A DNA stretch of 64,000 nucleotides from an uncultured Saprospiraceae bacterium (GTDB taxonomy: Bacteria > Bacteroidota > Bacteroidia > Chitinophagales > Saprospiraceae). The position numbers were made by a program, and so were the translations under genes. Under the pieces are notes generated by a model. It saw only the letters and a program-made list of their open reading frames with translations, was not told where the DNA came from and did no database searches. Each line of letters begins with the position of its first letter. The first letter of the stretch is position 1. Shown here one piece after another: positions 48,861-58,751 of this stretch. The DNA is taken from positions 62,001 through 126,000 of the forward strand of contig CALFBH010000014.1 in assembly GCA_937951615.1 (NCBI GenBank), in the 5' to 3' direction.

Positions 48861-50342
48861 ATGAAAAATAAAAAAAAGAAGCCTCGTCCGTTTTTGTTAA
48901 TTGACTTGCTGAATACATTTTCGAAGCGGGAATTGTCTAATTTTTCTGATTTTGCGGGTTGTGCTTATTTCAATACGGATCGTTATGTAGCGGTATTGGC
49001 AAAAGTGCTGATCAAGGAGGTGATTCATAAAAAGGACTTTGATGATGTGGTACAGTGTGAAGTATATCAGGCGGTATTTCCTGAAAAAGCCGAGCCTGAA
49101 AAGGTGTTGAAAGCGCAAGAAAAAGCCTTATTGGTCACAAAGATGAATTTGCTGATGCGAGTGGCGGAAGATTTTTTATGCCATGAAGCCTTAAAGAAAA
49201 ATGCAGCCTGCAAAACGGAGTTGTTGTATGGAGAAATCTTAGCGCGTAATCAGTTTCAGTTGTTTAAGCGGCAAGTGACTAAGGATGAAAAAACGCTTGC
49301 TGCCCAGCCGGCGAAGGGGGTGGAGGAATATGCGCATCAGTTTAGGATGGAGTTGGGGCGACTGAATTATTTGCATCGTCGGGGGCAGATTTTGAGGGAA
49401 GATAATTTGCCTGAATTAATTGAACAATTGGACATTTATTATTTGCTCAATAAATTGAACCTACATACGACCTGCCTTGCGTTAAGCCTTGTTGCAGCAA
49501 ATAAAACCTATGATTATACGCCAATGAAAGCGGTCGAGACTTTGATGGATTTGCCACAATATGCCAGCCATCCGCTTATTCGTCTGCATCGTATGGCTAT
49601 TGTACTGACGGAGACTAATGATGTAGATTCTTATCGTCAATTTTTGGACTTATTGGAAGAGTGTCGTGCTTTGGTTTCTAATGAGGATTTAAATAATTTT
49701 TATAAAGTTGCTGTGAATGTTTGTGGGGAAAAAATTATAGGAGGAGATGAGGCATTTTACCAACATGCCTTTGATCTGTATCGAATAATGGATAACAAAG
49801 ATTTGCTCAAAGAAGGAAATTTTATGCCTGCGGCAAAACTTAAAAACATCATCACCTTGTGCTGCAAACTGAATGAATTTGATTGGGCAAAGGAAACCAT
49901 AGAAAAGTATCGTCCTGTATTGGAAAAAGACCATGCGGATAGTGTATATCATTTTAATATGGGCGCAGTAGCCTTTTATCAAAATGATTTTAAAACCGCC
50001 TTATCTCATTTTATACGGGTAGAAAAAGTGAATACGGCTTATGACATCAACTGTCGCATTATGCTCCTGAAATCTCATTATGAATTGGACAAAGAATACG
50101 ACGAGCGCACTATGCGGACTTTCCTGATGGCAGAACGTTTTATCAAAAGCAATAAATCATTGGTTTTAAAAGACAAAAGGGCATACAGAAACTTTATCCG
50201 CCTGCTGGTAAATTTATATCGGGTGCGCCACCGCGCAAGCAGAGTCACCAAAGAACGACTGAAAGAGAAGCTGGATAAGTATGAATTTATTAGCGATAAG
50301 CGGTGGTTGTCAGATAAAATTGAAGAACTGAACTCCGATTAA
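48861..50342 (+). CDS. Helical protein of unknown function, family copy 3 (divergent from subtilisin)
   Basis: The ATG at 48861 is used; the frame opens at a TTG at 48852. The product is 493 residues with a basic N-terminus (MKNKKKKPRPF), then LLIDLLNTFSKRELSNFSDF and AYFNTD as in copies 1 and 2. Shared inner landmarks are FQLFKRQVTKDEKTL, LFDLYRIMD-type HAFDLYRIMDNKDLLKEGNF, and HFNMGAVAFYQNDFKTALSHF (TPR-like). The end reads NFIRLLVNLYRVRHRASRV and then KRWLSDKIEELNSD. There is no signal peptide. Its start faces that of the secreted subtilisin, and it converges on the giant PKD gene. Function unknown; the conserved pairing suggests a job linked to the secreted partner. Confidence 0.75.
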   Translation: MKNKKKKPRPFLLIDLLNTFSKRELSNFSDFAGCAYFNTDRYVAVLAKVLIKEVIHKKDFDDVVQCEVYQAVFPEKAEPEKVLKAQEKALLVTKMNLLMRVAEDFLCHEALKKNAACKTELLYGEILARNQFQLFKRQVTKDEKTLAAQPAKGVEEYAHQFRMELGRLNYLHRRGQILREDNLPELIEQLDIYYLLNKLNLHTTCLALSLVAANKTYDYTPMKAVETLMDLPQYASHPLIRLHRMAIVLTETNDVDSYRQFLDLLEECRALVSNEDLNNFYKVAVNVCGEKIIGGDEAFYQHAFDLYRIMDNKDLLKEGNFMPAAKLKNIITLCCKLNEFDWAKETIEKYRPVLEKDHADSVYHFNMGAVAFYQNDFKTALSHFIRVEKVNTAYDINCRIMLLKSHYELDKEYDERTMRTFLMAERFIKSNKSLVLKDKRAYRNFIRLLVNLYRVRHRASRVTKERLKEKLDKYEFISDKRWLSDKIEELNSD

Positions 50343-50465
50343 ATTCCAAAGCAAATCAGGCTTCGAGCCTGACCCATCTAAGAAGGAAAATTCAAACTCG
50401 AAAACCACAAGCGGGTGAGGCTTCCTTCAGAATCGAGGCGCGGGTAGGTAAAACTAAAAAACCAA

Positions 50466-50494
50466 AAAACGCCACCCCTCACGGGATGGCGTTC
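50466..50494 (-). terminator. Rho-independent terminator of the giant PKD gene
   Basis: On the minus strand AACGCCATCCC pairs with GGGGTGGCGTT around GTGA and is followed by a run of T residues. It lies about 40 bp after the stop of the 2240-residue protein gene. Upstream in this gap (50356-50372) a TCAGGCTTCGAGCCTGA palindrome follows the stop of helical copy 3. Confidence 0.8.
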
Positions 50495-50530
50495 ATATTA
50501 AACTAACCTTTTGAAAACACTTTGAGTAAA

Positions 50531-53500
50531 TTAATTTCCATCACCAATAACAGCACAATCTGAGTTGTCGCAAGTGCCATTGCCATTGGTGTCTTCCTGC
50601 TGGTCGCAGGCACCATTTTGGTTGATGTCCCAGCAAGGAAAAGCGTCGTTGCAATCTTCTATTTCAGCAGAGAAGTTTGTATTTCCACTTGTGCTGAAGC
50701 CATTATCTAAGAGGATAATCTCTCCTGCTTTGAAATTTACACCGCCTTCTTGACCGGTTTCTGATATGACATTACCACGCGCATTGACAGCTTCGGCAGC
50801 ATGATAAACGCCACTTGGAATAGCAACTGGTCCAATCACAATAACTGGTGGACATTCGACATCCAGGATCGCTATTTTTCTACAGTATTCTTTCTGCCAG
50901 CAGACGACGCCAGTTAGTGGGTTTTCTTCTATAACAATCATGCAAACCCAGTAGATACCCGCATTGGCGTAAGTATGAGATACAGAAGCACTGCCTGTGG
51001 AGAAATCATTTGGCGAACCATCGCCCCAATCCCAGGTGACTCTATGGCAATTGGTCAGTGCATTGGGTGTTGCATTGAGGGTCTTACCACTTAGTGTTGG
51101 CGTAAAGCCTACATCAACCTGATTGCAGAAAAGATCGTAATCTACACAACATTCTACTGGATCACATTGTACCTGAATCGTTGAGCAGTATTCTTTTTCC
51201 CAACAAGGGTTACCAGCCGCATCCAGTTCACGAACGATCATACAAACGGTATATGTACCTGGTCCCGGATAAGTATGTGTCGCACCAGCACTCGGACCTT
51301 GCAATGGGCCAGTGGAGGTTCCATCACCCCAAACCCAAGTGACCCAGTCGCAATCGTTCAGTGCAATAGGAGCTACTGTAATAGCGCAGTTATTCGGTGT
51401 ACTGATGCCGAGTAGGAAACCTGCATCTACACGATCGCAGAAAGCTTGATAGCTTGAACAACAACCATCACATTGTACCTCAATAGTTGAACAGTATTCT
51501 TTTTCCCAACAAACATTTCCATCCGCACCAATTTCCTGAACAATCATACAAACGGTATATACGCCAGGTGCAGCATAAGTGTGAGGAACACCAGTATTCC
51601 AACTTCCAGGAGAGGTTGTACCATCGCCCCAGCTCCAAGTTACTTGATCACACTCGTTTAAGCCATTCGGAGATACGCCGATACTACAGTTATTTGGGTT
51701 ATTAAAACCAATAGTATAACCTGCATCCACACGATCACAGAATGCCTGATAATCTGTGCAACATGGCGGTGGAGGACATTCGACGACGACGTCTATACAA
51801 TGTTCTTTTTCCCAGCAAACTGTACCGTCTGCACCAACTTCGCGGACAAGCATACATATCGTATAATTGCCTGGAGCGGCATAAGTATGGGTATTACTTG
51901 TGTTCCATGTTCCAGTTGATGAAGTACCATCTCCCCAATCCCAGGCAACTTGGTCGCATTGGCTGAGTGCACTTGGTGATACACCAACAGTACAATTGTT
52001 CGGATCATTGAAAGCTATGATAAAGCCTGTATCCACGCGGTCGCAGAATGCCTGATAGCTAGAACAACAACCATCACATATTACCTCAACTTCAATACAA
52101 TGTTCTTTTTCCCAGCAAACTGTACCGTCTGCACCAACTTCCTGAACAATCATACAAACTGTATATACACCAGATGCTGCATAAGTATGTGTGTTGCTGG
52201 TGTTCCATGTTCCGCCCGAAGTTGAGCCATCTCCCCAGTTCCAGATGACGCGATCACATTGGTTTAGTCCAAGTGGAGATACGCCAATGGTACAGGTTGT
52301 CGGGTCATTGAAAGCTATTGCAAAACCTGTATCCACGCGATCGCAGAATGCTTGGTAATTAGAGCAACATCCCGTTGGATCACAATCTGCAATGACGTCA
52401 TAACAGACCTCTTTGACCCAGCAAACTTCTCCTGCTGCATTTACTTCTTCTACAATCATACAAACGGTATAAGAACCAGAAGTGTAAACGTGAGAGGTCG
52501 AAGCACTCGTGCCGGGTAGTGGACCAGTTGTTGTTCCATCACCCCAATCCCAAGTCACTCTGTCGCAATCAGTCAGACTATTTATGCCGACATTCATCGT
52601 ACAATTATTCGAGGCACTAGGAATGGAGAATAAGAAACCGGGATCTACACGATCACAGAAAGCCTGATAATCTGAACAACAGCCATCGCAGGTAATTGAG
52701 AACTGGTCGCAGAATTGTTTTTCCCAACATATATTGCCATCGGCATCCTGTTCATAAACCGTCATGCAAACCGCATATCCGCCAGAGCCAGAATAGACGT
52801 GTGTGAATGGGCCGCTTACCGCAGAAACAGGGCCAGTTGTCGTACCATCGCCCCAATCCCAAATCACATACTGACAGGAATCCAGTGCATTGGGTAGCAC
52901 TCTTATCTCGCAGTCCGTAGGGTTCAGCGTGTAAGTGTATCCTGCATCTACTTGGTCGCAGAATTGGTCATAATCATCACAACAAGGATCACAGGTTGGT
53001 ATAGGAATGGTGTCGCAAACCGTTGAGATACAGCAAGAATCCTGTTGGAATGGGAATGGTCCATGATGGAGGACGTAGCCTAATATCAAATCCGGATCGC
53101 TAATCGGGAAGGGTTCTACACAAGTCGTCACTGTTCTTGTCGAATTATACGGCAATGGACTTGCCGACCAGTCAAAGAAACCACCCGTTGGTGTCAAAGT
53201 AATACCGGAGGCTACTGGGTTTTTAACAGTAACCACTAGTGCCGTTGCTGCGGGGGATAGTGATGATTTATTGGTCACGTCAAAGGTGAGCAAATATTTA
53301 TTGCTATCGCAAACCAGACTGATGTTTGAAGTAATCAGACAACAAGGCTCTAGGGTTACACAAACGGGGTCGGGCGAATGGCAGCAGAAGTCCTGTCCCC
53401 AAATTCCATAGTTGAAACATATATTGCTTGGAGAGGTCACAGGAGAGGTGGAGTATATATACACACATATTGGACCTGATGTTCCCATTGGGGGAATGGA

Positions 53501-56500
53501 AACGGGTAAAATGATATTTGTGGTGTATGGACCGCCAGGATTGCTTCCGAATAAGTATCCCGATGCACCGGAGAGCATAATGTTAGTGGCTGCACTGGTC
53601 GGATGATTATTTGTTACCGTAAAGGTCATTTTATAAACATCTTTCAGAGAATCACATTCAACATCAATTACCTCAATTTCTGCACAGGGCGGGTCAATAT
53701 CTACAGGGAAGCAATCTGTAAGTAGGATGGTGTCACAAACTGCAATGGTGTCATTGCCAACCAACTCATACCAGGTAAATTCAATTTGCTGCGGATTGGC
53801 AGCAGTACTTACGGTATTTGCCAGGCAGAAATCTAGTAGATTTGGTGTGGCACCGAGTGGGAAACTGCCAGAGTTGTGACTGACCTCAATATTGGTAGAA
53901 GAGGGTATGCCATTCCAGCCAATACCTCCATTGATATTTACGGTATTAAATATCCAGCCGGGTGTCAGGATTTCTGCTTCTAAACCAATAATCGTATTTC
54001 CATAATTATTAGCAATATCTATCTGATAACAACATTCTGTATTACTAATAGAATTAGGAACTAAATTAATTTCTAAATCATCACAAGTTGGAATATCATC
54101 TGGGCAATTATAAAAATCAACGACATTGAAACTACCCGGTGATACTGTAATGGTTGTTTGTCCTGTAGAAGGTGTGCCAGGAAACCAGCCGCTTTGTGGC
54201 GTTTCTATGATGGTATAAGTACCTGCTAGCACATTATTGAAAAATAGTTCTCCATTGAGATTAGTCGTGCCAGACTGCACCAGTCCACCAGCTGAATCGT
54301 AGAGGTCAAAGTCCCAGCCTGCGCCGACCTGGTCGCCCATACTCACTGTTCCGTCGCAGTCGTAATCCAGTATTTTTCTGACATTGACGGTGTTGTTTTC
54401 ACAACAAATGGTATCGTTGATGACCGTTTGCTGACCAGAAAAAGAAACAATGCTGCCGGAAATACTGAATCCTAATACAGTTGAATTGGTATTGGCAAGA
54501 TTGGCCCGAAGGGCATAAGTACCAATGGGTAGCGTGGTGCTGTAATTCCAAATAGGTGTTGTTCCATTAGTGAAATTATAGGTGGGACTAGTGGTCAGTA
54601 AAGTAGAATTTGAAATATCCCATAATTCTAAAAATACCTGATCGTCCCCTTCTACACCAAGGCTCATTCTGATACTGTCTTCATCGCACATACAGAAAGT
54701 ACGTTCAAAAATATAAGGTAGATATTGCCCTGCTGAATTTTGCAGGTTATTACAGCCAAAGTTAGTATCACAACTGCCATCTACTGGAGCAAGTGTGCCT
54801 ACACCTGTTTGGTTTGCCCAAATATTGCCACCCAGATTATCATGACTCATGACAAAAGCACTGCCGTTTATTGTGCCGATAAGTGGATTGGTGCAAGGCT
54901 CAATAGGTGGGTTGTTGATAAGTCGCCAAAATGGATCTACGCTTCCAACGGTACAAGGCAATTGTGTGCCACTGGCATCTACACCTGTACTGACATTCAG
55001 GCTTGCAAAGGCGTCGCATACCGAACTACAACCGCTTGGCGGTACATCCAAGTCGCAATCTTCCTGTAGTGCGTCTACTTCTGTTGTTTCAAAAATATTC
55101 CAAACATCAGGCATTTCTTCAGGTTGGATGGTTTCGAGCGTATATTGTGGCTGTGTGTAGCCGTCTAGTACGACCACCTGAATTGGGGCACAGCAATCAC
55201 AATTGCTCAATACGCCAAGTGGATCAGTGCGGACAGCAAACTGGTTATAATAAGTTTCATTCAGTCCATCTCCATCTGCATCCAGATGGTCCCAAATACT
55301 ACCCGTCATAAAATAACCGCCAGAAGCGACAGGCTCCACACGACGTCCTTCAGATCCTTCGTAATCGGGATCCGTGTATGTGTTGATCCAATTGACTGCG
55401 CCATTGTCTTGTACCGACAATAAAAAGGCTTCGCCTTCATCTGCGCCGAAAATAACTGCCTGGGGTACATCATGCTTTCCAGTCAGGATATAGCTGTTTT
55501 CTTCCGTTACCGAAATGTGCCTTGCCCATTCATTATCACTATCCTGCACATCGTAAAACAGTAATGAACTTAATGCACCCACAGGTACGCCAGGAGAGTT
55601 TTGTAAATTGGCAATGCTGATTTTAAGAATAAAAATCTCAGTGCTGTTCAGTGCGACCGGACCTGAACCTAATCTATTGGCTCCACCTGCTATGAGTACA
55701 TTGCCTGCATAATCTGTTGTAATAGAATATCCAACTTCAGAAGTATTTGGATTATTATCCAAATCGTATAAAATAGCACCTTGCGGTAAATAAGGCGAAC
55801 CATCATTAGCATTGACCAATAAAAGCACAACTCGGGTGTCACTTCTACCTGTAATACCATAAACCGGACCGCCACTGCTTCCCTGAAGTCCAGGGATTTC
55901 TGTAACCGACCAACCGACATCACTTCCAGTCACCATATATTCCATGACCCATTTATTAGGAAAGAAATTGGTACCAAGCCCGGCTGCATATAAGGTACTA
56001 CCAAATTGTCCATTCTTTGTTCCGGCCGCTACAAAATGTCCCTGGCTATCCTGAATAACACAATTACCAATCTCTTCTCCTGTATTGGCTGGGTCAAATA
56101 TTTGAGCGTAAGCGACAACACCTGTTTTATCAGTTGCTTTGATAAACATATTTCTATTGGGCGAATCACCAACTACCCCTGTATAAACATATCCTCCATT
56201 AGGCACATTCGCACTTGGAATCAGGATTTCATTCATCCATCTTGCACCTTCATTGGAGATGGCGCCGGCTGGTGCTGGTGCTTCACAAATCATAGAAGTA
56301 GTAAGGTTGCCTGCTGCGTTCAGTTTGTTTACAAAAACATCCTGTGCATTATAGCCATAAGATTCTCCAGCAATACAAAATTCATTGCCATTGCTGTCTT
56401 CAATTCCGCTGAATCCACGGTCGTCTCTATCTAGTGAAGGAGATGGATCGGGGGAGTCAATAATAACACTGAAAGTTTGTGTAGTGGGTTGTTTGACACA

Positions 56501-57253
56501 ATCAGATTGTAGGCAGAAATTGTCAAAACCCATGTATCTTTTTTGTACACCAGTCGTTTTCAATTCACTATGCGTAATCATAATATGCGTAATTCCGGCT
56601 GCTGGAAATCCTGCCATACCAGAATTAAAAGTAAGGGTTTGTGGTGCCCAGGTATTCGACCATGAGCCCGTTACCGGAATGACGCCTAACTCAACAGAAT
56701 TAGCCGGTCCAAATAAATTCGAGTTGTCTGGATAATGACTTCCAGTAGGACTTGCGGGTAGGGGAGTGGACGGGTCATAATTGATACCATAAATACCAAT
56801 TTCTACACCTGCGGTGTTGCCCGGTTGTAGATTAGCCACATCAAATCCAAAAGTATAAGAACCAGAACTGGATGCAATAGGTGTGAGAAGTTGATTGAAC
56901 ATGCCTTCCCGCCATGTAGCGGAAGTGAGTTCATCGGTATTGGAAATCCACATGCCACCGAAGTTGCCAGACAGCGGAGTTGGTGGGGTCATGCCTGGAG
57001 ATGTACCTTCGCAGAACAAGTCGGCAAGACTGCCGGCCTGCCAGATTTCCGACCAACCGACTGCCAGATTGATGTCGTTGCTAGTCAGAACGGATGGATC
57101 ATCTGTGACGGTTTCAAAATTTCCATTGTCGAATTGATTGCCTGGACAAAAATCGGGATTTGGTGTGCCGCACCATTGTCCAAAACTACTGTTTGCCAGT
57201 AAAAATAAACAGGAAAAAAGGCTGATTTTTAGTAAATTAAGTGTCATTTTCAT
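50531..57253 (-). CDS. Giant secreted protein with seven Cys-rich PKD-type repeats, SdrD_B-like domain and GCX domain
   Basis: This 2240-residue protein has a signal peptide ending NSSFGQ. The N-terminal 250 residues look like a carbohydrate-binding-type beta sandwich; about 260-720 resemble a repeated beta-propeller (GGYVYTGVVGDSPNRN, GGYFMTGSIWDH). An SdrD_B/Cna_B-like domain lies at about 953-1045 (KILDYDCDGTVSMGDQVGAG, LAGTYTIIETPQSGW). Residues about 1423-2130 are seven repeats of about 100 residues, each with CC-x-x-Y-x-x-FC at the start, W-x-WGDG in the middle and YxVCM-x-V...CW-x-K-E/Q-x-C at the end. A GCX domain (about 2133-2205) is followed by a Ca-binding-like Cys tail (CWDINQNGACDQQEDTNGNG). 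Presumably a T9SS-exported surface or matrix protein. It has no obvious catalytic site. Confidence 0.88.
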   Translation of the reverse strand: MKMTLNLLKISLFSCLFLLANSSFGQWCGTPNPDFCPGNQFDNGNFETVTDDPSVLTSNDINLAVGWSEIWQAGSLADLFCEGTSPGMTPPTPLSGNFGGMWISNTDELTSATWREGMFNQLLTPIASSSGSYTFGFDVANLQPGNTAGVEIGIYGINYDPSTPLPASPTGSHYPDNSNLFGPANSVELGVIPVTGSWSNTWAPQTLTFNSGMAGFPAAGITHIMITHSELKTTGVQKRYMGFDNFCLQSDCVKQPTTQTFSVIIDSPDPSPSLDRDDRGFSGIEDSNGNEFCIAGESYGYNAQDVFVNKLNAAGNLTTSMICEAPAPAGAISNEGARWMNEILIPSANVPNGGYVYTGVVGDSPNRNMFIKATDKTGVVAYAQIFDPANTGEEIGNCVIQDSQGHFVAAGTKNGQFGSTLYAAGLGTNFFPNKWVMEYMVTGSDVGWSVTEIPGLQGSSGGPVYGITGRSDTRVVLLLVNANDGSPYLPQGAILYDLDNNPNTSEVGYSITTDYAGNVLIAGGANRLGSGPVALNSTEIFILKISIANLQNSPGVPVGALSSLLFYDVQDSDNEWARHISVTEENSYILTGKHDVPQAVIFGADEGEAFLLSVQDNGAVNWINTYTDPDYEGSEGRRVEPVASGGYFMTGSIWDHLDADGDGLNETYYNQFAVRTDPLGVLSNCDCCAPIQVVVLDGYTQPQYTLETIQPEEMPDVWNIFETTEVDALQEDCDLDVPPSGCSSVCDAFASLNVSTGVDASGTQLPCTVGSVDPFWRLINNPPIEPCTNPLIGTINGSAFVMSHDNLGGNIWANQTGVGTLAPVDGSCDTNFGCNNLQNSAGQYLPYIFERTFCMCDEDSIRMSLGVEGDDQVFLELWDISNSTLLTTSPTYNFTNGTTPIWNYSTTLPIGTYALRANLANTNSTVLGFSISGSIVSFSGQQTVINDTICCENNTVNVRKILDYDCDGTVSMGDQVGAGWDFDLYDSAGGLVQSGTTNLNGELFFNNVLAGTYTIIETPQSGWFPGTPSTGQTTITVSPGSFNVVDFYNCPDDIPTCDDLEINLVPNSISNTECCYQIDIANNYGNTIIGLEAEILTPGWIFNTVNINGGIGWNGIPSSTNIEVSHNSGSFPLGATPNLLDFCLANTVSTAANPQQIEFTWYELVGNDTIAVCDTILLTDCFPVDIDPPCAEIEVIDVECDSLKDVYKMTFTVTNNHPTSAATNIMLSGASGYLFGSNPGGPYTTNIILPVSIPPMGTSGPICVYIYSTSPVTSPSNICFNYGIWGQDFCCHSPDPVCVTLEPCCLITSNISLVCDSNKYLLTFDVTNKSSLSPAATALVVTVKNPVASGITLTPTGGFFDWSASPLPYNSTRTVTTCVEPFPISDPDLILGYVLHHGPFPFQQDSCCISTVCDTIPIPTCDPCCDDYDQFCDQVDAGYTYTLNPTDCEIRVLPNALDSCQYVIWDWGDGTTTGPVSAVSGPFTHVYSGSGGYAVCMTVYEQDADGNICWEKQFCDQFSITCDGCCSDYQAFCDRVDPGFLFSIPSASNNCTMNVGINSLTDCDRVTWDWGDGTTTGPLPGTSASTSHVYTSGSYTVCMIVEEVNAAGEVCWVKEVCYDVIADCDPTGCCSNYQAFCDRVDTGFAIAFNDPTTCTIGVSPLGLNQCDRVIWNWGDGSTSGGTWNTSNTHTYAASGVYTVCMIVQEVGADGTVCWEKEHCIEVEVICDGCCSSYQAFCDRVDTGFIIAFNDPNNCTVGVSPSALSQCDQVAWDWGDGTSSTGTWNTSNTHTYAAPGNYTICMLVREVGADGTVCWEKEHCIDVVVECPPPPCCTDYQAFCDRVDAGYTIGFNNPNNCSIGVSPNGLNECDQVTWSWGDGTTSPGSWNTGVPHTYAAPGVYTVCMIVQEIGADGNVCWEKEYCSTIEVQCDGCCSSYQAFCDRVDAGFLLGISTPNNCAITVAPIALNDCDWVTWVWGDGTSTGPLQGPSAGATHTYPGPGTYTVCMIVRELDAAGNPCWEKEYCSTIQVQCDPVECCVDYDLFCNQVDVGFTPTLSGKTLNATPNALTNCHRVTWDWGDGSPNDFSTGSASVSHTYANAGIYWVCMIVIEENPLTGVVCWQKEYCRKIAILDVECPPVIVIGPVAIPSGVYHAAEAVNARGNVISETGQEGGVNFKAGEIILLDNGFSTSGNTNFSAEIEDCNDAFPCWDINQNGACDQQEDTNGNGTCDNSDCAVIGDGN
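50870..52990 (-). repeat. Seven tandem PKD-coding repeats (about 300 bp each)
   Basis: Seven consecutive units of about 300 bp encode the PKD-type repeats. Each unit repeats phrases such as GATCGCAGAATGCCTGATA and GTTCTTTTTCCCAGCAAAC on the plus strand. Inner units (3-5) are closest to each other; the first and last are most divergent, as expected if new copies arise internally by unequal recombination. Confidence 0.8.
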
Positions 57254-57332
57254 ATCTCAAAGTGTTTTGATAAAAAAGAAAACAGTTTCGGTGTTTTACA
57301 GGAGTATGTTGATTATATTCTAACTCAGCTCA

Positions 57333-57371
57333 GGATATAATTAGCCCATATAGTCCTTTTCAGACTATGCC
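57333..57371 (-). promoter_or_regulatory. 39-nt conserved leader element, copy A
   Basis: On the minus strand this begins GGCATAGTCTGAAAAGGACT and ends GGGCTAATTATATCC, 80-118 nt before the ATG of the giant PKD gene. The inner stem TAGTCT/GGACTA is kept with a G-U pair. The outer stem is weak in this copy. Copies B (62068-62106) and C (63909-63947) are the same length and share the GACTATATGGGCT core. Confidence 0.6.
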
Positions 57372-57413
57372 AAATTGTGTTATAAATAGTGGATTAAATT
57401 ATTGTTTATTCAA

Positions 57414-58751
57414 TTACAGTCCATTGGGGCAATCTAAGTCGTCACAAAGCCCGTCGCCGTTCAGATCTTCTGAGCTTTCGCATTGTCCATTTTCATTAAA
57501 ATCCCAACATTCAATGCCGCAGCCCTGAATGCCCGCAGCAAAATTGGCTTGTTGGGCTACTCTAAATCCTGCATCTAAAATAATGATTTCTCCTGCTTTG
57601 AAAACGACATTATTGCCGGGCGGGATAAAACCATCTGAAAAAATTATTTGCCCTGCCTGATAAGTATTGCTTTGAATAGCCGTTGGTCCAATTTCCAAAT
57701 CTGGCGGACAGAACTCGTTTACTTCTACCACGATAGTTCCTACATCACAAGAACCTGAAGTCAGACAAATCTGATAATCATAAACAAATTGACCAGCAAC
57801 CGGAGAAGTAAAGCACCAGAATCCAGTACCCGTCGGGTAAAATTGAGGGGGCATACTGTTTGGGTCAGTGAGCAACTCAAAAGAAGATAGGGCAATTTGT
57901 GGCAACTGATTTTGACATTCCAGCCCTTCCGGGCAAAAAGCTTCAAAAGATTGGGAAACCACATCATTGAGCGTGGGGTCGAAATATATGGTATCGTTTA
58001 TTGTAGTAACATGCTGGTCGAGCACAGGACTTACATTACAATTTTCGACCAGTAAATAAGCTGTTTGTTCATCACAAATCGTGATGTCTCTCATACCGTC
58101 ATTGATTGAATAGAACACTTCATAAGTGACACTATCGACACCCGTAAATCCAGGGTCGGGGAAGTATATAAGGTCACCAGTTGCCTGATCAACATCTATT
58201 GTTCCGTTTGAAGCTTGTTCTGTGATATCGGAAATTGAGAGTTGCCCGATAGAAAAAGTTGGGAAATCCACCATTAAGTTCTCCTGGTCATTTTCCAACA
58301 CATCTAAAAATAAAGGCTGACCATTAGCCGGAAGGCAACAGAACTTATCCGGCGGTGTTTCGCAGACAAACTCAAGGTGTATCATATAGGTGACGGTATC
58401 GCAAACGACAACGCCATTATTATCATCACAACATTCAAGTACTGTAAAACTATCTTCAGGGAAACAGGTGGAGTTCGGTTCGTAGAAAAAGATACTATCA
58501 ATATTATTGTCGGGCGTTAAAAAACCTGAGATTGTCAATGTACCAAAAAGTGGTTCTTGTAAAATAGTATAACTGCACGCGCTTGTACTTGCCGACCGAT
58601 TTACTTCCGTGTCCGTAGGTGCAGTAAATCCGCCGCCGCCGCTACCAGGACAAGCCGGGAAAATAACGTCGTCACACCTGAGTGACTGTCCTGTCAAAGA
58701 GAGCTGCATCATTAGTGCAAACAATAGCGTTGTACAAATAATTTTATTCAT
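57414..58751 (-). CDS. Secreted Cys-rich protein with GCX domain and Ca-binding-like tail
   Basis: This 445-residue protein has a signal peptide (MNKIICTTLLFALMMQLSLT, cleaved near GQS). The body is beta-rich and Cys-rich, with cadherin-like/tandem-Ig phrases (FYEPNSTCFPEDSFTVLECC, DLIYFPDPGFTGVDSVTYEV, FVYDYQICLTSGSCDVGTIV). Residues about 345-410 are the GCX domain (VVFKAGEIIILDAGFRV, ending GIQGCG). The final 33 residues (CWDFNENGQCESSEDLNGDG then LCDDLDC) match the tail of the giant PKD protein, which precedes it downstream on the same strand. No enzyme motif is seen. It is divergent from helical copy 4 (336 bp between starts). Confidence 0.8.
   Translation of the reverse strand: MNKIICTTLLFALMMQLSLTGQSLRCDDVIFPACPGSGGGGFTAPTDTEVNRSASTSACSYTILQEPLFGTLTISGFLTPDNNIDSIFFYEPNSTCFPEDSFTVLECCDDNNGVVVCDTVTYMIHLEFVCETPPDKFCCLPANGQPLFLDVLENDQENLMVDFPTFSIGQLSISDITEQASNGTIDVDQATGDLIYFPDPGFTGVDSVTYEVFYSINDGMRDITICDEQTAYLLVENCNVSPVLDQHVTTINDTIYFDPTLNDVVSQSFEAFCPEGLECQNQLPQIALSSFELLTDPNSMPPQFYPTGTGFWCFTSPVAGQFVYDYQICLTSGSCDVGTIVVEVNEFCPPDLEIGPTAIQSNTYQAGQIIFSDGFIPPGNNVVFKAGEIIILDAGFRVAQQANFAAGIQGCGIECWDFNENGQCESSEDLNGDGLCDDLDCPNGL

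Noticed and set aside
50870-52990. CRISPR-like periodicity
   Set aside because: The roughly 300-bp periodic repeats encode PKD domains in frame; there are no short direct repeats with unique spacers, and no cas genes are present.
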